Positions 1 through 9,723 are shown, numbered from the stretch's first letter. The stretch is DNA of 64,000 nt from Mariprofundus sp. (GCA_021772775.1 JAJFLH010000034.1:62001-126000), one strand, 5' to 3'. Made by a program: numbers and translations. Notes: generated from the sequence alone by a model not told the origin.

Positions 1-21
1 TAGCATCAATCTTTTTTCCAT

Positions 22-43
22 TTTTATGACCTGGATCACATTT
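22..43 (+). promoter_or_regulatory. CRP-type binding site
   Basis: The core TATGA-N6-TCACA at 25-40 differs by one base from the CRP core TGTGA-N6-TCACA, and A/T runs flank both sides as in strong CRP sites. Its centre (32.5) lies about 40 bp upstream of the start expected from the -10 at 61-66, which is the class II activator position. An FNR-like reading of the same palindrome is poorer. The binding protein is not known from this window. Confidence 0.6.
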
Positions 44-60
44 TCAGCCCTAAAGCCCCC

Positions 61-66
61 TATACT
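61..66 (+). promoter_or_regulatory. sigma-70 -10 element (TATACT)
   Basis: TATACT matches the -10 consensus at five of six positions. No good -35 is seen; the CRP-like site overlaps that region, as expected for an activator-dependent promoter. Transcription would start near 73 and run rightwards into the hairpin region before mutS. Confidence 0.5.
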
Positions 67-72
67 TAGCCC

Positions 73-229
73 ATCTGAAACTACTTAGCAGCAAAGAGCT
101 AAAGTAAAAACGTCATCTACCGATAAATATAGATAACGAAACAGACTGGCCCGGATGAATATGCTATCTCCCCTCCCCCCTCCCTGATGCATGTTCTCCG
201 GGCCTAAGTGTTTCAAATCAACACTTTTT
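73..229 (+). ncRNA. candidate small RNA with a C-rich hairpin loop
   Basis: Between the promoter and mutS lies a strong potential hairpin. GGCCCGGA at 148-155 pairs with TCCGGGCC at 197-204. After one bulged T (156), GAATATGC at 157-164 pairs with GCATGTTC at 189-196 with a single G-U. The 24-nt loop (165-188) is almost all pyrimidine, with C runs of 4, 6 and 3. A second hairpin followed by T residues ends the unit. Known small RNAs with C-rich loops bind Shine-Dalgarno sequences, so that role is an inference here. An alternative is a long structured mutS leader. No ORF with a good start is seen. Confidence 0.5.
206..229 (+). terminator. Rho-independent terminator of the candidate small RNA
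   Basis: AAGTGTT (206-212) and AACACTT (220-226) form a 7-bp stem with a 7-nt loop, and the T run reaches 229. The stem has only two G-C pairs, so it is not strong alone, but it directly follows the larger hairpin at 148-204. Confidence 0.45.
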
Positions 230-306
230 CATTAGCTTCCACCACCTTTAAACAATAAATGTAATTCACCCTTAAGCATCCCAGACCAGCGTGTTACATT
301 GCGCCC

Positions 307-1242
307 ATGGCAAAGAAGACGGCTAAAAACGCACACACCCCCATGATGCAACAGTATTTAAAGATCAAGTCCGAGTATTCGGATTGCCTGCTATTTTATC
401 GCATGGGCGATTTTTATGAAATGTTTTTCGAGGATGCTGTTGAAGCATCAAAAATCCTTGATATCACACTGACCAAACGCGGCAAAGCTAACGGAGATGA
501 TATTCCTATGGCAGGTGTACCCTGGCATCAAGCCGAGAACTATTTAGCTCGTTTGGTCGCTGCAGGCAAACGCGTGGCTGTATGTGAACAGATGGAAGCA
601 CCCGATACTGCCTCCAAAGGGCCAGTGCGTCGTGATGTGGTGCGTGTTGTCACGGCAGGAACCATCACTGAGTCGGAACTGCTCGACCAGTCCAGCTCTG
701 CTTCACTGGTCGCCTGTTATAAAAAGCATGAGCGCTGGGGACTGGCATCAGTTGACCTCTCCTGCGGACACTGGCATCTGCTCGAAGGAAGCGGTGATAC
801 ATCATTAGAAGAGCAACTGACCGTATTGAATCCTGCTGAACTGCTGTTGATTAGTGGACAAGAGACAGTGACAGAGACCGCCGTAACACGGCCGGGCGAC
901 TGGAGTTTCTCGGCCTCCGTAGCGCGCGAACAACTGGAACAAAATTTCGGCGTTTCAGACTGGCAATCGTTGAATTTAGAAAATCATGAGCAGGCTGCTG
1001 CCGCAGTTGGAGCCGTACTGGTCTATCTGGGGCAAACACAGAAATGTACACTACAGCATCTCTCTCTGCCCGTGTTCATCGAACAGGCTGAGGGCATGTC
1101 CATTGATATGCGTTCGCGACGCAATCTAGAGCTTTATAGTTCACTTAGTGGTGATCCAAAAGCCGGCATGATTGCTGTACTGGATGAAACATCTACCCCT
1201 ATGGGAGCTCGCTTACTGCGCAACTGGATGACCGTCCATTGA
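307..1242 (+). CDS. mutS: DNA mismatch repair protein MutS, N-terminal fragment (frameshifted)
   Basis: This part of MutS covers the mismatch-binding domain, the connector and the start of the core (lever) domain. The Phe-x-Glu mismatch wedge is present as F36-Y37-E38. The frame runs to a TGA at 1240-1242 in the middle of a conserved core stretch (GARLLRNWM, then VH and stop). The homologous sequence continues without loss in another frame from 1239. One extra C at 1235-1237 (CC to CCC) would restore one continuous reading frame through a Val-Pro-Leu-Thr junction, so a one-base deletion or a sequencing error explains the split. Alone, this fragment has no ATPase and should not support repair. 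Confidence 0.85.
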   Translation: MAKKTAKNAHTPMMQQYLKIKSEYSDCLLFYRMGDFYEMFFEDAVEASKILDITLTKRGKANGDDIPMAGVPWHQAENYLARLVAAGKRVAVCEQMEAPDTASKGPVRRDVVRVVTAGTITESELLDQSSSASLVACYKKHERWGLASVDLSCGHWHLLEGSGDTSLEEQLTVLNPAELLLISGQETVTETAVTRPGDWSFSASVAREQLEQNFGVSDWQSLNLENHEQAAAAVGAVLVYLGQTQKCTLQHLSLPVFIEQAEGMSIDMRSRRNLELYSSLSGDPKAGMIAVLDETSTPMGARLLRNWMTVH

Positions 1243-2903
1243 CCAATCTGAATGAGTTGCTTGAACGTCAGAATGCCGTAAAAAGTCTATTTAACGACAA
1301 CAAAACATTGGATACCTTGCGTAAACATCTGCACGGTGTTCGTGATATGGAACGCATGCTCACCCGCATCGTTTTGGGCCGCGCTTTGCCACGTGACTAT
1401 AAAGGTTTGGCAGATGCCCTGTTGGCTCTTCCCGAACTGTCGCAGGTGCTCGGTGATCGCAGTGGTCTGTTTGCCAATATGATCGTGGCATTGCATGGAC
1501 TGGAAACACTGGCTGATACATTATCGCGATCTATCGTGGATATGCCTCCGCAGGCATTTCGTGATGGCGGCATCATTCGTGAAGGTTTTGATGCTGAACT
1601 TGATCGTTTACGAGCTCTGGCCAAAGATGCGAACGACTGGCTGCGCGATTATGAGAGTCGCGAACGTGAACGCACCGGATTGGCCAACCTTCGTGTCAAA
1701 TATAACAAGGTTTTTGGTTATTTTATCGAAATTTCCAAAGCACAGGCTAAAGATGCGCCGGTTGATTATGTACGCAAACAGACACTGGTGAATGCTGAAC
1801 GTTTTATCACCGATGAGTTGCATAGTTTCGAATCTGAAATTCTCGGCGCAAAAGATGCAGCCATGCAACGTGAAGAGGAGTTAATCGAAACTCTGCGCCA
1901 ACAACTGTGTCAGCAGGCTACGGCTATTCAACTGGCCGCACGTGCAGTCGCAGGACTCGATGTGCTGGCCTGTTTTGCTTATCTGGCGCGTACACATCAT
2001 TATGTACAACCTGAAGTACATGCAGGACGCGCCATGAAACTGGTGGCTGGTCGGCATCCGGTAGTAGAACGGCATTTGAGCAATGACACACCATTTGTAG
2101 CCAATGATACACATATGGATCTGAAATCACGTCGATTCATGCTGCTGACCGGCCCTAACATGGGCGGTAAATCCACCTATATGCGGCAGGTTGCTTGGAT
2201 TGTATGGCTGGCCCATACCGGCTGTTTTGTACCGGCTGAAGAGGCTCGCATCCCATTGACCAAACGTATTTTCACCCGTGTCGGAGCCGGTGATGAACTG
2301 GCCAGTGGCCGTTCCACCTTCATGGTAGAGATGATGGAAACAGCAACGATTCTCAATCAACTCGAACCACGTTCATTGGTTATCATCGATGAAATCGGGC
2401 GTGGAACCAGCACATGGGATGGACTTGCCATTGCCTGGTCGGTGGCGGAATCATTGATTAAAGCCGATGATGTACTCACCCTCTTTGCCACCCACTATCA
2501 TGAGCTAACTGAACTGCCTGATGAACATAAACCGGCATTTAATGCCTCTGTAACCGTACGCGAATGGAATGGTTCGGTGATCTTTATGCATCAGGTGATC
2601 GAAGATGCAGCTGATCAATCTTATGGCATTGCCGTTGCACAACTGGCGGGTTTGCCGAGAGATGTAATCAAACGGGCGCGTGAACATCTATTTCATTTAG
2701 AGCATGGCTCGGAACTGGCTGCAGAGACAGGAAAGACACAGCTAGGGCTGTTTGCCGTCGCCGAAAAACGACAGCAGGAAGAGGAGTTACAAGGCCTGCG
2801 TGCTTTGCGTGACAGACTGGCTGAAGTGAATGTGGAGACCATGCGTCCCCTGGATGCTTTGATGCTGTTGGACAAATTAACCAAAGAGGTAACTGCAACA
2901 TGA
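1239..2903 (+). CDS. mutS: DNA mismatch repair protein MutS, core and ATPase fragment (frameshifted)
   Basis: This is the C-terminal two thirds of MutS: the rest of the core/clamp domain and the ABC-type ATPase. The Walker A motif GPNMGGKST lies near residue 305. Walker B ([10 protein letters not shown]) and the conserved ATHYHEL histidine motif follow. The only start for a separate protein is TTG at 1239, overlapping the upstream TGA, with no clear ribosome site, so this is best read as the continuation of the frame starting at 307. Joined, the two parts give about 865 residues, a normal MutS length. The stop overlaps the next ATG at 2900 (ATGA). Confidence 0.85.
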   Translation: MTNLNELLERQNAVKSLFNDNKTLDTLRKHLHGVRDMERMLTRIVLGRALPRDYKGLADALLALPELSQVLGDRSGLFANMIVALHGLETLADTLSRSIVDMPPQAFRDGGIIREGFDAELDRLRALAKDANDWLRDYESRERERTGLANLRVKYNKVFGYFIEISKAQAKDAPVDYVRKQTLVNAERFITDELHSFESEILGAKDAAMQREEELIETLRQQLCQQATAIQLAARAVAGLDVLACFAYLARTHHYVQPEVHAGRAMKLVAGRHPVVERHLSNDTPFVANDTHMDLKSRRFMLLTGPNMGGKSTYMRQVAWIVWLAHTGCFVPAEEARIPLTKRIFTRVGAGDELASGRSTFMVEMMETATILNQLEPRSLVIIDEIGRGTSTWDGLAIAWSVAESLIKADDVLTLFATHYHELTELPDEHKPAFNASVTVREWNGSVIFMHQVIEDAADQSYGIAVAQLAGLPRDVIKRAREHLFHLEHGSELAAETGKTQLGLFAVAEKRQQEEELQGLRALRDRLAEVNVETMRPLDALMLLDKLTKEVTAT

Positions 2904-3217
2904 AAAACATAACGCTGATAATCATCGCGATGGTAGCTATGACTGCATGCACATGGGTGAAACCGACAGATGAAGCGGTAGAAGTTCGGGTACTTTATCA
3001 CCATCAGGTTGAGCAGTGCAAACAACTGGGGCGAACGACTGTATCTGTAATGGATAGCATCGCTTTTATTCCTCGCTCCGAACAGCAAGTCACCGAAGAG
3101 CTGGAAACTCTGGCGCGCAATTCAGCAGCAGAAATTCATGGCGATAGCGTTACCGCTATCAGTAAAGTCATTGCTGGCGAACAGGTTTATAATATCTATC
3201 GGTGCAAGGACAAATAA
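2900..3217 (+). CDS. DUF4156-type lipoprotein
   Basis: A 105-residue protein with a lipoprotein signal: a short hydrophobic stretch (residues 4-16) ending in MTAC, so Cys17 would be lipidated. The mature part has the C...LG spacing and the later Cys of the DUF4156 family (YjeI-like), whose function is unknown. Its ATG overlaps the mutS stop and its TAA overlaps the glnD ATG, so the three are probably co-translated. Assignment to DUF4156 is from recalled pattern, not a profile search. Confidence 0.7.
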   Translation: MKNITLIIIAMVAMTACTWVKPTDEAVEVRVLYHHQVEQCKQLGRTTVSVMDSIAFIPRSEQQVTEELETLARNSAAEIHGDSVTAISKVIAGEQVYNIYRCKDK

Positions 3218-5775
3218 TGGCTACAAAGGAACAGTTAAAATCATTATTTAAGGACATTAAAACCTCTTTCGATGCCAATGCAACTGGAGCTGAATTAAGT
3301 CAACAAATGTGCGCCAACGTTGATGCGCTGTTGATTGAATCGTGGCAACAAAATGCACCAACAGCGGCAGCTTGCATAGATTTAGTGGCTGTCGGTGGTT
3401 ATGGCCGAGGAGAGCTGGCGCCACATTCAGATTGGGATATCTGGTTTCTTGTACCTGAGACACTATCCTCTCAGATAGAAGAGGAAATTCAGGCCTTTTT
3501 GCTCTCTTTATGGGATATGGGTGCACACATTGGTCATGCTGTTCGCACCGTGAAAGAGACCGTAGTGCATGTGAACGAAGACTGGTCATCGGCAACAGCC
3601 GCTCTGGAATCACGTCTGTTGGCTGGCAGTGGTGCGCTCTATGAACCATTAGAAAACAAACTCAAGGCCTTTTTCAAGAAACGACGCAAAGCTTTTATCG
3701 AAGCCAAGTTAGTTGAACTCGAAGCGCGTTATGATCGCACCGGTCGCTCCGCTTTTATGATGGAGCCGGACATCAAAGAGTCCAGAGGTGGCCTGCGTGA
3801 TGTGCAAACGGTCTTCTGGCTGGCCAAGGCATGGTATGGAAGAGATAAAGTTGATGATTTAGTGCAACAAGGCGCAATCTCTCAACGTGAACGCGATCAC
3901 CTACTTGATGCACAAGACTTCCTATGGCGCTGTCGAGCCGGAATACATTTGGAGTCCAGACGCCCTTCAGACCGCTTGGGCTTTGAACAGCAGATGACAT
4001 TGGCGGAACGCATGGGTTATCAGCCCAACCAACATCTGCCGGCTGTTGATGCATTCATGAAGGATTATTTCCGCCATGTTGGCCGCATTTCGCGCATTAC
4101 CGGTATGATGCGCCTACATTTTCAGGAACTGCTGAATCCACAACACTTTACCTTGAAACGAAATATTGGTGATGGGTTCACTTTGGAAGGTAATCTGGTT
4201 GGCATTCGCCATGCCAATGTATTTAAAGAGGAACCGCTGCGTCTGTTGCGCGTATTCCATATTTCTCAACAGGACCGCAGACGCCTCTCCAGCCGGGTCT
4301 TACGTCAGATTCGTGCTGATGTTGAATTGATCGATGATAATTTCCGCAATAGCCCTGAAGCACGTGAACTCTTTCTGCATATTTTAAGACATGACCGCAA
4401 TGTACACTGGACCCTGCGCGGCATGAACATCACTGGCGTACTGGGGCGATTTATCCCTGAATTTCGTGATGTAGTTGGCCTCGGTCAATTCAATCGCTAT
4501 CACGCTTGTACTGTCGATGAACACACTTTGCGCGCTATCGCTGAAGCACGCAATTTCTGGCATCGCTCTCGTAATACACGTTTACCTCTGGCACACGATA
4601 TTCGCCACAAGATCAAACGCCCTGAGCTGCTTTATATTGCGCTTATTTTCCATGATATTGCCAAAGGTATGAAAGGAGACCATTCAGTGAATGGCGCTGT
4701 GATTGCACGCCGCTTTTGTGAACGCATCGGCTTAAACCGAGATGCCACTGATCTGGTCGCCTGGTTGGTAGAGGAACATCTGTTGATGGCAGTGAAAAGT
4801 CAGCGTTTCGATCTCTCTGATCCCGATGTCATTAGTGAATTTGCCAAACGTGTGGGGGACACAGAACGGCTGAACTATCTTCTACTGTTAAGCATAGCCG
4901 ATATTGCAGCTGTTGGCCCGAATGTCTGGAACGACTGGAAAGGAACACTGTTAAAAGAGCTCTATCTTGCGACCACCGAGTGTTTGCTCGGTGAAGATGC
5001 TGGCGGTGAAGCTGCTGAACAACGTTACCGTACTCGTCTGGAAACTGTACTTGAACAGAGCAAGAGCGATCCAGCTGAACTACAACAGGCCATGGAACTA
5101 CTACCAAAAGCCTGCGTAATGCATTTCCCCCCTGGCCAATTGAGTAAGATCACTAAACTATTAACCCTGCATGATGGCACTGCAGTGCAATTGTGGGTCG
5201 ACAGAAAACGTTCTGAAACACTGGCCTGTATTATTGCCCATCCTCACATGGGTCTATTTACAGCGCTTGCCGCCACCCTAACCTCAGGCCCGGCCAATAT
5301 CATCGCAGCTCAGGCTTATCAGCTGGCTGATGGACGTGTGCTTGATGTATTTCACCTACAAGGTGAAGGCGGCATTGCATTTGATATTGTCTCCGATCTT
5401 GAACGCTTAGAATCACGTCTGAAAACATTGCTGGATAAAGCTGATTTTGAGAAAGTTAAAATCAACATCTCGTTCAAGGTGAACGTATTGATGCAACATG
5501 TACCGGTGCGTGTTCGTGAACTACCCAAAGCCTCATTTCGGGAAACCGCTATTGAAGTATCTGCAGCCGATCAGCCGCGCTTATTGGCCCGACTGGCTGA
5601 TGCTATCTGTAGCGAAGGTTATTCCCTACACGGTGCATCAGTATCCACGTTTGGCGAACGTGCCGTCGATGTGTTTTTCATTGAGGGTAAACAATCGGGT
5701 TTATTGTCGACAGAACAGATATCAGACTTATGTGAAAAACTGACTGAAGTGGCGACACTGCCGGATCAACGGTAG
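3217..5775 (+). CDS. glnD: [protein-PII] uridylyltransferase / uridylyl-removing enzyme
   Basis: GlnD adds UMP to PII proteins when glutamine is low and removes it when glutamine is high, linking nitrogen status to glutamine synthetase control. The nucleotidyltransferase motif GGYGRGELAPHSDWD is near residue 60. The HD hydrolase motif (FHDIAKG, then DHSVNG) is near residue 485. Two ACT domains, which sense glutamine, occupy roughly the last 180 residues. ATG at 3217 is chosen over GTG at 3202 because AAGGA (3206-3210) sits six bases before it. This gives 852 residues, normal for the family. It overlaps the lipoprotein stop by one base. Confidence 0.95.
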   Translation: MATKEQLKSLFKDIKTSFDANATGAELSQQMCANVDALLIESWQQNAPTAAACIDLVAVGGYGRGELAPHSDWDIWFLVPETLSSQIEEEIQAFLLSLWDMGAHIGHAVRTVKETVVHVNEDWSSATAALESRLLAGSGALYEPLENKLKAFFKKRRKAFIEAKLVELEARYDRTGRSAFMMEPDIKESRGGLRDVQTVFWLAKAWYGRDKVDDLVQQGAISQRERDHLLDAQDFLWRCRAGIHLESRRPSDRLGFEQQMTLAERMGYQPNQHLPAVDAFMKDYFRHVGRISRITGMMRLHFQELLNPQHFTLKRNIGDGFTLEGNLVGIRHANVFKEEPLRLLRVFHISQQDRRRLSSRVLRQIRADVELIDDNFRNSPEARELFLHILRHDRNVHWTLRGMNITGVLGRFIPEFRDVVGLGQFNRYHACTVDEHTLRAIAEARNFWHRSRNTRLPLAHDIRHKIKRPELLYIALIFHDIAKGMKGDHSVNGAVIARRFCERIGLNRDATDLVAWLVEEHLLMAVKSQRFDLSDPDVISEFAKRVGDTERLNYLLLLSIADIAAVGPNVWNDWKGTLLKELYLATTECLLGEDAGGEAAEQRYRTRLETVLEQSKSDPAELQQAMELLPKACVMHFPPGQLSKITKLLTLHDGTAVQLWVDRKRSETLACIIAHPHMGLFTALAATLTSGPANIIAAQAYQLADGRVLDVFHLQGEGGIAFDIVSDLERLESRLKTLLDKADFEKVKINISFKVNVLMQHVPVRVRELPKASFRETAIEVSAADQPRLLARLADAICSEGYSLHGASVSTFGERAVDVFFIEGKQSGLLSTEQISDLCEKLTEVATLPDQR

Positions 5776-5822
5776 TTCCTTCAAGCCAGTAGAGCATAGA
5801 GCTGGCAAAAGGTGGCATTGAT

Positions 5823-6746
5823 ATGAATTTATTTGAACGCATCATTGCAACACGAGAAGTAAAGAAAAATGGTTTTATACTGGCACTTGGTGGCGGTGGT
5901 GGACGTGGACTGGCCCACCTTGGTGTGCTTAATCTGCTCGAAGAATATGGACTCAAACCCGATGCTATTGTCGGCACCAGTATCGGAGCCTTGTTTGGTG
6001 CTATGTATGCTGTTCAACCGAATGCTAAAGCCGTCATTGAGCATACTCTCGCTATTCTCGACTCAGAGCAATTTGCATACTTACCCTTATATCCTGCAGA
6101 TAAGGCCAAGTGGCACGATAAAAACTGGTTAGCAAAACTATCCTCTGTCGCCCGGCAAACACTGCTATATGTCCGGGCAGCTACGAATCGCTCAGTGTCT
6201 GATACCGATGCCCTGATTGATATCGCTCAGACCTTTTGTGGCGACAACTCTTTTCATGATACCAGCATTCCAATGTTTATCACCGCGGTACAGTTCCCCA
6301 GTGGTGAATGCCATCTGTTTTCTGACGACTCCGATATAATACTGTCCTCTGCCATTGCTGCCAGCATGGCTATCCCAGGCGTATTTAATCCGATTAGCAT
6401 TGGAGGGCATAAATACGTTGATGGCGGGCTGGCTTCCGACATACCAGCCAAGGAGGCTCAGTTGCTTGCGGATCCAGATCAACTGGTTGTCGCCGTCAAT
6501 GTAGGCGCAAGACCAAGCAAGGACCATCTGCCTAAGAATAACTATGAGATGTTGGATTGGGCTGATCAAATCAAATCACTCCATTTGCGCAAACACAATA
6601 GAAGCTTCGCTGATCTGTTTATTGAACCTATGGTTGGGTTTACACAGTGGTATGACTTTTCTCATCCCGATCAAGAGATCGAGATGGGGCGACAGGCTGC
6701 ATTGAAAAAACTACCTGAATTAATGAAAAAGTTGGGGCGTGAATAA
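5823..6746 (+). CDS. patatin-like phospholipase family protein (RssA/YchK type)
   Basis: A 307-residue serine acyl hydrolase of the patatin family. The oxyanion loop GGGGGRGLAHLG is at residues 23-34. The nucleophile elbow G-T-S53-I-G follows. The catalytic Asp is in the DGG motif near residue 200, completing the Ser-Asp dyad. There is no signal peptide, so it is cytosolic or membrane-peripheral. Bacterial relatives such as RssA have no agreed substrate. It starts 47 bp after glnD and may be in the same transcript. Confidence 0.88.
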   Translation: MNLFERIIATREVKKNGFILALGGGGGRGLAHLGVLNLLEEYGLKPDAIVGTSIGALFGAMYAVQPNAKAVIEHTLAILDSEQFAYLPLYPADKAKWHDKNWLAKLSSVARQTLLYVRAATNRSVSDTDALIDIAQTFCGDNSFHDTSIPMFITAVQFPSGECHLFSDDSDIILSSAIAASMAIPGVFNPISIGGHKYVDGGLASDIPAKEAQLLADPDQLVVAVNVGARPSKDHLPKNNYEMLDWADQIKSLHLRKHNRSFADLFIEPMVGFTQWYDFSHPDQEIEMGRQAALKKLPELMKKLGRE

Positions 6747-6925
6747 AGATCATGTAGCTTGCTGCTGATTACGCTCAGTAAAAATGAAGTCGCAGACTAG
6801 AGCGATGCTGGCTGCTAAAGTATGGCTTGCTACTGAAAGTAGTCACTTTAAGCGCAACGATGAAGCGTTCAAAGATGGGATGAATAATAGTTTCATCGGA
6901 AACATGGATGTTGGGGGAGTGTGCA

Positions 6926-7618
6926 ATGAAGCATATTGATCGGGCTGTTATTCTTGCCGCAGGTTTAGGTACACGTTTAAAATGGCTGACGGATCACAAA
7001 CCCAAAGCATTGATGCAACTAGCAGGTGAACCTGCCATCGCCCACGTTATTCGCTCACTGGCAGCGCAGGGGATTCATGAGATTGCCGTCAATGCCCACC
7101 ATCACGCAGATCAGCTTGCAGACTATCTTGGCAATGGCGAACGTTTCGGATGCAACATTTCAATCAGTTTTGAAGAAGACCTGCTAAATTCAGGTGGTGG
7201 TGTAAAAAAAGCACTCTCGCTGTTGCCAGGCAACGGAGCAGTGCTGGTCTATAATTCAGATGTACTTGCCGATATTGATGTACAACGACTGGCCAGGCTA
7301 TTGCCTGAAAAGGGTGCATCCATCGCATTGGTCGAGAATCCATTACATCATCCACTCGGTGACTTTGTACTGCATGGCCAAAATGTAACGATGAATGGTT
7401 ATGATCGATATACCTTTTCTGGCGTCTCTGTATGGGATGATGCTGTGTTTCATAGTTATGAAGATGGCGAACCCTTTTCACTGGCACGCACACTGCGTGA
7501 ATGCATGGCCAAAAATCACTGCACAGGTTTTTTGCATCACGGTTACTGGTTTGATATTGGTCGACCAATCGACTTGATGCGAGCGAATCGAAAGATCAAT
7601 CATATGGGCAGTCGTTAA
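6926..7618 (+). CDS. sugar-1-phosphate nucleotidyltransferase, MurU-like
   Basis: The glucose-1-phosphate thymidylyl/uridylyltransferase fold is indicated by LAAGLGTRLKWLT near the N-terminus, a conserved KPKAL substrate loop and the metal-binding YNSDVL motif. The size (231 residues) and FDIGRP-type C-terminus resemble MurU, which makes UDP-MurNAc from recycled MurNAc-1-phosphate. The usual partner kinase AmgK is not adjacent, so the sugar is uncertain. ATG at 6926 is preferred to 6908 because the G-rich ribosome site GGGGGAG (6913-6919) lies between them. It begins a likely four-gene run to 9723. Confidence 0.8.
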   Translation: MKHIDRAVILAAGLGTRLKWLTDHKPKALMQLAGEPAIAHVIRSLAAQGIHEIAVNAHHHADQLADYLGNGERFGCNISISFEEDLLNSGGGVKKALSLLPGNGAVLVYNSDVLADIDVQRLARLLPEKGASIALVENPLHHPLGDFVLHGQNVTMNGYDRYTFSGVSVWDDAVFHSYEDGEPFSLARTLRECMAKNHCTGFLHHGYWFDIGRPIDLMRANRKINHMGSR

Positions 7619-7630
7619 CTTGGTTTTTCT

Positions 7631-8086
7631 ATGATGAAAATATGGATTGATGCCGACGCCTGCCCCAATGTCATTAAAGAAATTCTTTTCCGTGCCGCAG
7701 AGCGTATTCAAGTCCCTTTAACGCTGGTGGCTAACTGTAAAATTCAACATCCCAGATCTAATTATATCAATGCTATTCAAGTTGCCGCAGGTGCAGATGT
7801 AGCCGATGCCTACATCATTGATCAAGCTGAACCGGGTGATTTAGCGATTACAGCAGATATCCCACTGGCTGCCGGCCTGATTGAAAAAGGTGGATATGCG
7901 CTCAATCCAAGAGGTGAGATGTATACATCCGATAATATTCGTAGCATTTTAAGTATGCGTAATTTCATGGATGATCTACGCGGTGATGGTGTCATCACGG
8001 GAGGGCCTGCTGCACTGAATCAATCGGATCGACAAAAGTTTGCCAATCAGTTGGATCGTTTCTTGACCAAGCATGTGAGAAAATGA
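7631..8086 (+). CDS. YaiI/YqxD family protein (DUF188)
   Basis: A 151-residue protein with the [10 protein letters not shown] start typical of the UPF0178/DUF188 family, and later the family pattern of an Asp-rich ITADIPLA and LNPRGEMYT. The conserved acidic residues resemble a PIN-like metal-dependent nuclease fold, but no activity is established. Two adjacent ATG codons are possible starts. The stop overlaps the next gene by four bases (ATGA), so translation is probably coupled. Confidence 0.85.
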   Translation: MMKIWIDADACPNVIKEILFRAAERIQVPLTLVANCKIQHPRSNYINAIQVAAGADVADAYIIDQAEPGDLAITADIPLAAGLIEKGGYALNPRGEMYTSDNIRSILSMRNFMDDLRGDGVITGGPAALNQSDRQKFANQLDRFLTKHVRK

Positions 8087-8517
8087 ATATGATTTTACAC
8101 CCTCAGCTGGATCAAGACTCTGTAATTATAGGGCAATTCCCGCTTTGCCTGTTGCTGCTGCTTAATGATAGCAATTATCCATGGTTTATTCTGGTACCTC
8201 AATATGAAGCGCTGACTGAGATTCATCAATTAAACGAACAGGATCAACAACAACTGATGCGTGAGTCCTCGCAACTGGCAAGCTGCATTGAGCAGGAGTT
8301 TCAGGCTGACAAAATCAATATTGCAGCGCTCGGAAATATGGTGCCACAACTGCATATTCATCACATTGTACGCTACAGAACAGACCCTGCCTGGCCGGCA
8401 CCGATCTGGGGCAAAGTGACTGCACTCCCCTACTCGGCAGCTGCAGCCCATGATCTATGTATCCGTATGCGCTCGCTACTTGCCGAGCACGGACTTCAGG
8501 CTCCGCTTGATCGTTAG
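8083..8517 (+). CDS. HIT domain protein
   Basis: A histidine-triad hydrolase/transferase of 144 residues. The active-site segment is L-H91-I-H93-H94-I-V. The first two histidines of the HxHxH triad are in place, with His93 in the nucleophile position; the third is replaced by Ile95, as in a proteobacterial subgroup that ends this motif HxHxIxR. Substrates are expected to be nucleotide derivatives. It overlaps the DUF188 gene by four bases and is followed 27 bp later by an aminotransferase. Confidence 0.85.
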   Translation: MNMILHPQLDQDSVIIGQFPLCLLLLLNDSNYPWFILVPQYEALTEIHQLNEQDQQQLMRESSQLASCIEQEFQADKINIAALGNMVPQLHIHHIVRYRTDPAWPAPIWGKVTALPYSAAAAHDLCIRMRSLLAEHGLQAPLDR

Positions 8518-8544
8518 AGTAAATAGTTCTGAGAGGAAGCATCA

Positions 8545-9723
8545 ATGACATCTTCATTTTATCCGCCACAACGTACCTTAATGGGGCCGGGCCCATCCGA
8601 TATTAATCCACGTATTAGCAGCGCGATGGCGCGTCCAACCATTGGCCATCTTGATCCGCTATTCGTAGGTATGATGGATGAAGTGAAAGGCTTGTTACAA
8701 TATGCATTTCAAACTAGCAATGAACTCACCATCCCTATTTCTGCGCCCGGATCTGCCGGCATGGAGTGCTGTTTTGTTAACTTAATTGAACCCGGTGATA
8801 CCGTAATCATTTGCCAAAATGGCGTATTTGGTGGCCGCATGAAGGAGAACGTTGAACGCTGTGGTGGCACTGCTGTGATGGTGCATGATCAATGGGGCTC
8901 TGCTTGTGAGCCGCAAAAACTCGAAGATGCCCTCAAATTACACCCCCAAGCTGTAGCAGTTGCATTTGTACAGGCAGAAACATCTACCGGTGTATCAACA
9001 GATGTAAAAACATTGGTAGATTTAGCACATAGATATGACTGTTTGGCCATTGTTGATGCGGTAACGTCACTGGGTGGAACAGAGCTACGGGTAGATGAGT
9101 GGAAAATAGATGCCATCTACTCCGGCACACAAAAATGTTTATCGTGCACGCCCGGCCTGTCACCGGTCTCATTCAGTCAACGCGCCGTTGATGTCATCAA
9201 AAAACGAAAAAGCACAGTACAAAGCTGGTTCCTCAATCTAAATCTGGTGATGGGTTACTGGGGCTCTGGCAGCAAACGCGCCTACCATCACACAGCACCG
9301 GTCAATGCTTTGTATGCCCTGCATGAAGCACTGGTGATTCTTGAAGAGGAAGGTCTTGAAAATGCTTGGGCACGCCATGCCCTGAACCACAATGCCTTAA
9401 AAGCCGGCATTGAAGCGCTGGGGCTGTCATTTGTTGTACCCCAAGCCAATCGGCTGCCACAGCTCAATGCCGTGACTATTCCTGAAGGCATTGATGATGC
9501 AGCTGTACGTACTGCGCTGCTCAATGACTACAATCTCGAAATTGGTGCAGGCCTTGGCCCCATGGCGGGGAAAGTATGGCGCATCGGCCTGATGGGTTAT
9601 GCAGCCCGCAAGGATAATGTACTGCTCTGTCTCTCTGCACTCGATGAAGTGCTTACGCGTATGCATGCGCCAGTTAATCAGGGAAAAGCAGTTTCAGCAG
9701 CCTTAGCTACTTATGCGCAATAG
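8545..9723 (+). CDS. class V aminotransferase, alanine/serine-glyoxylate type
   Basis: A fold-type I PLP enzyme of 392 residues. The PLP lysine is expected at K197 in SGTQKCLS, and the Asp that holds the PLP ring nitrogen at D171 (IVDAVTS). The early GPGPS motif and the GAGLGPMAGKVWRIG segment near the C-terminus, with the substrate-carboxylate Arg, are typical of alanine-glyoxylate/serine-glyoxylate aminotransferases, which would interconvert serine or alanine with glyoxylate. A cysteine desulfurase role is unlikely because the catalytic Cys loop is absent. The ribosome site GAGAGGAAG lies shortly before the ATG. Confidence 0.85.
   Translation: MTSSFYPPQRTLMGPGPSDINPRISSAMARPTIGHLDPLFVGMMDEVKGLLQYAFQTSNELTIPISAPGSAGMECCFVNLIEPGDTVIICQNGVFGGRMKENVERCGGTAVMVHDQWGSACEPQKLEDALKLHPQAVAVAFVQAETSTGVSTDVKTLVDLAHRYDCLAIVDAVTSLGGTELRVDEWKIDAIYSGTQKCLSCTPGLSPVSFSQRAVDVIKKRKSTVQSWFLNLNLVMGYWGSGSKRAYHHTAPVNALYALHEALVILEEEGLENAWARHALNHNALKAGIEALGLSFVVPQANRLPQLNAVTIPEGIDDAAVRTALLNDYNLEIGAGLGPMAGKVWRIGLMGYAARKDNVLLCLSALDEVLTRMHAPVNQGKAVSAALATYAQ

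Noticed and set aside
3202-3216. Upstream GTG start for glnD
   Set aside because: It adds five residues that overlap the lipoprotein gene; the ATG at 3217 has AAGGA at ideal spacing.
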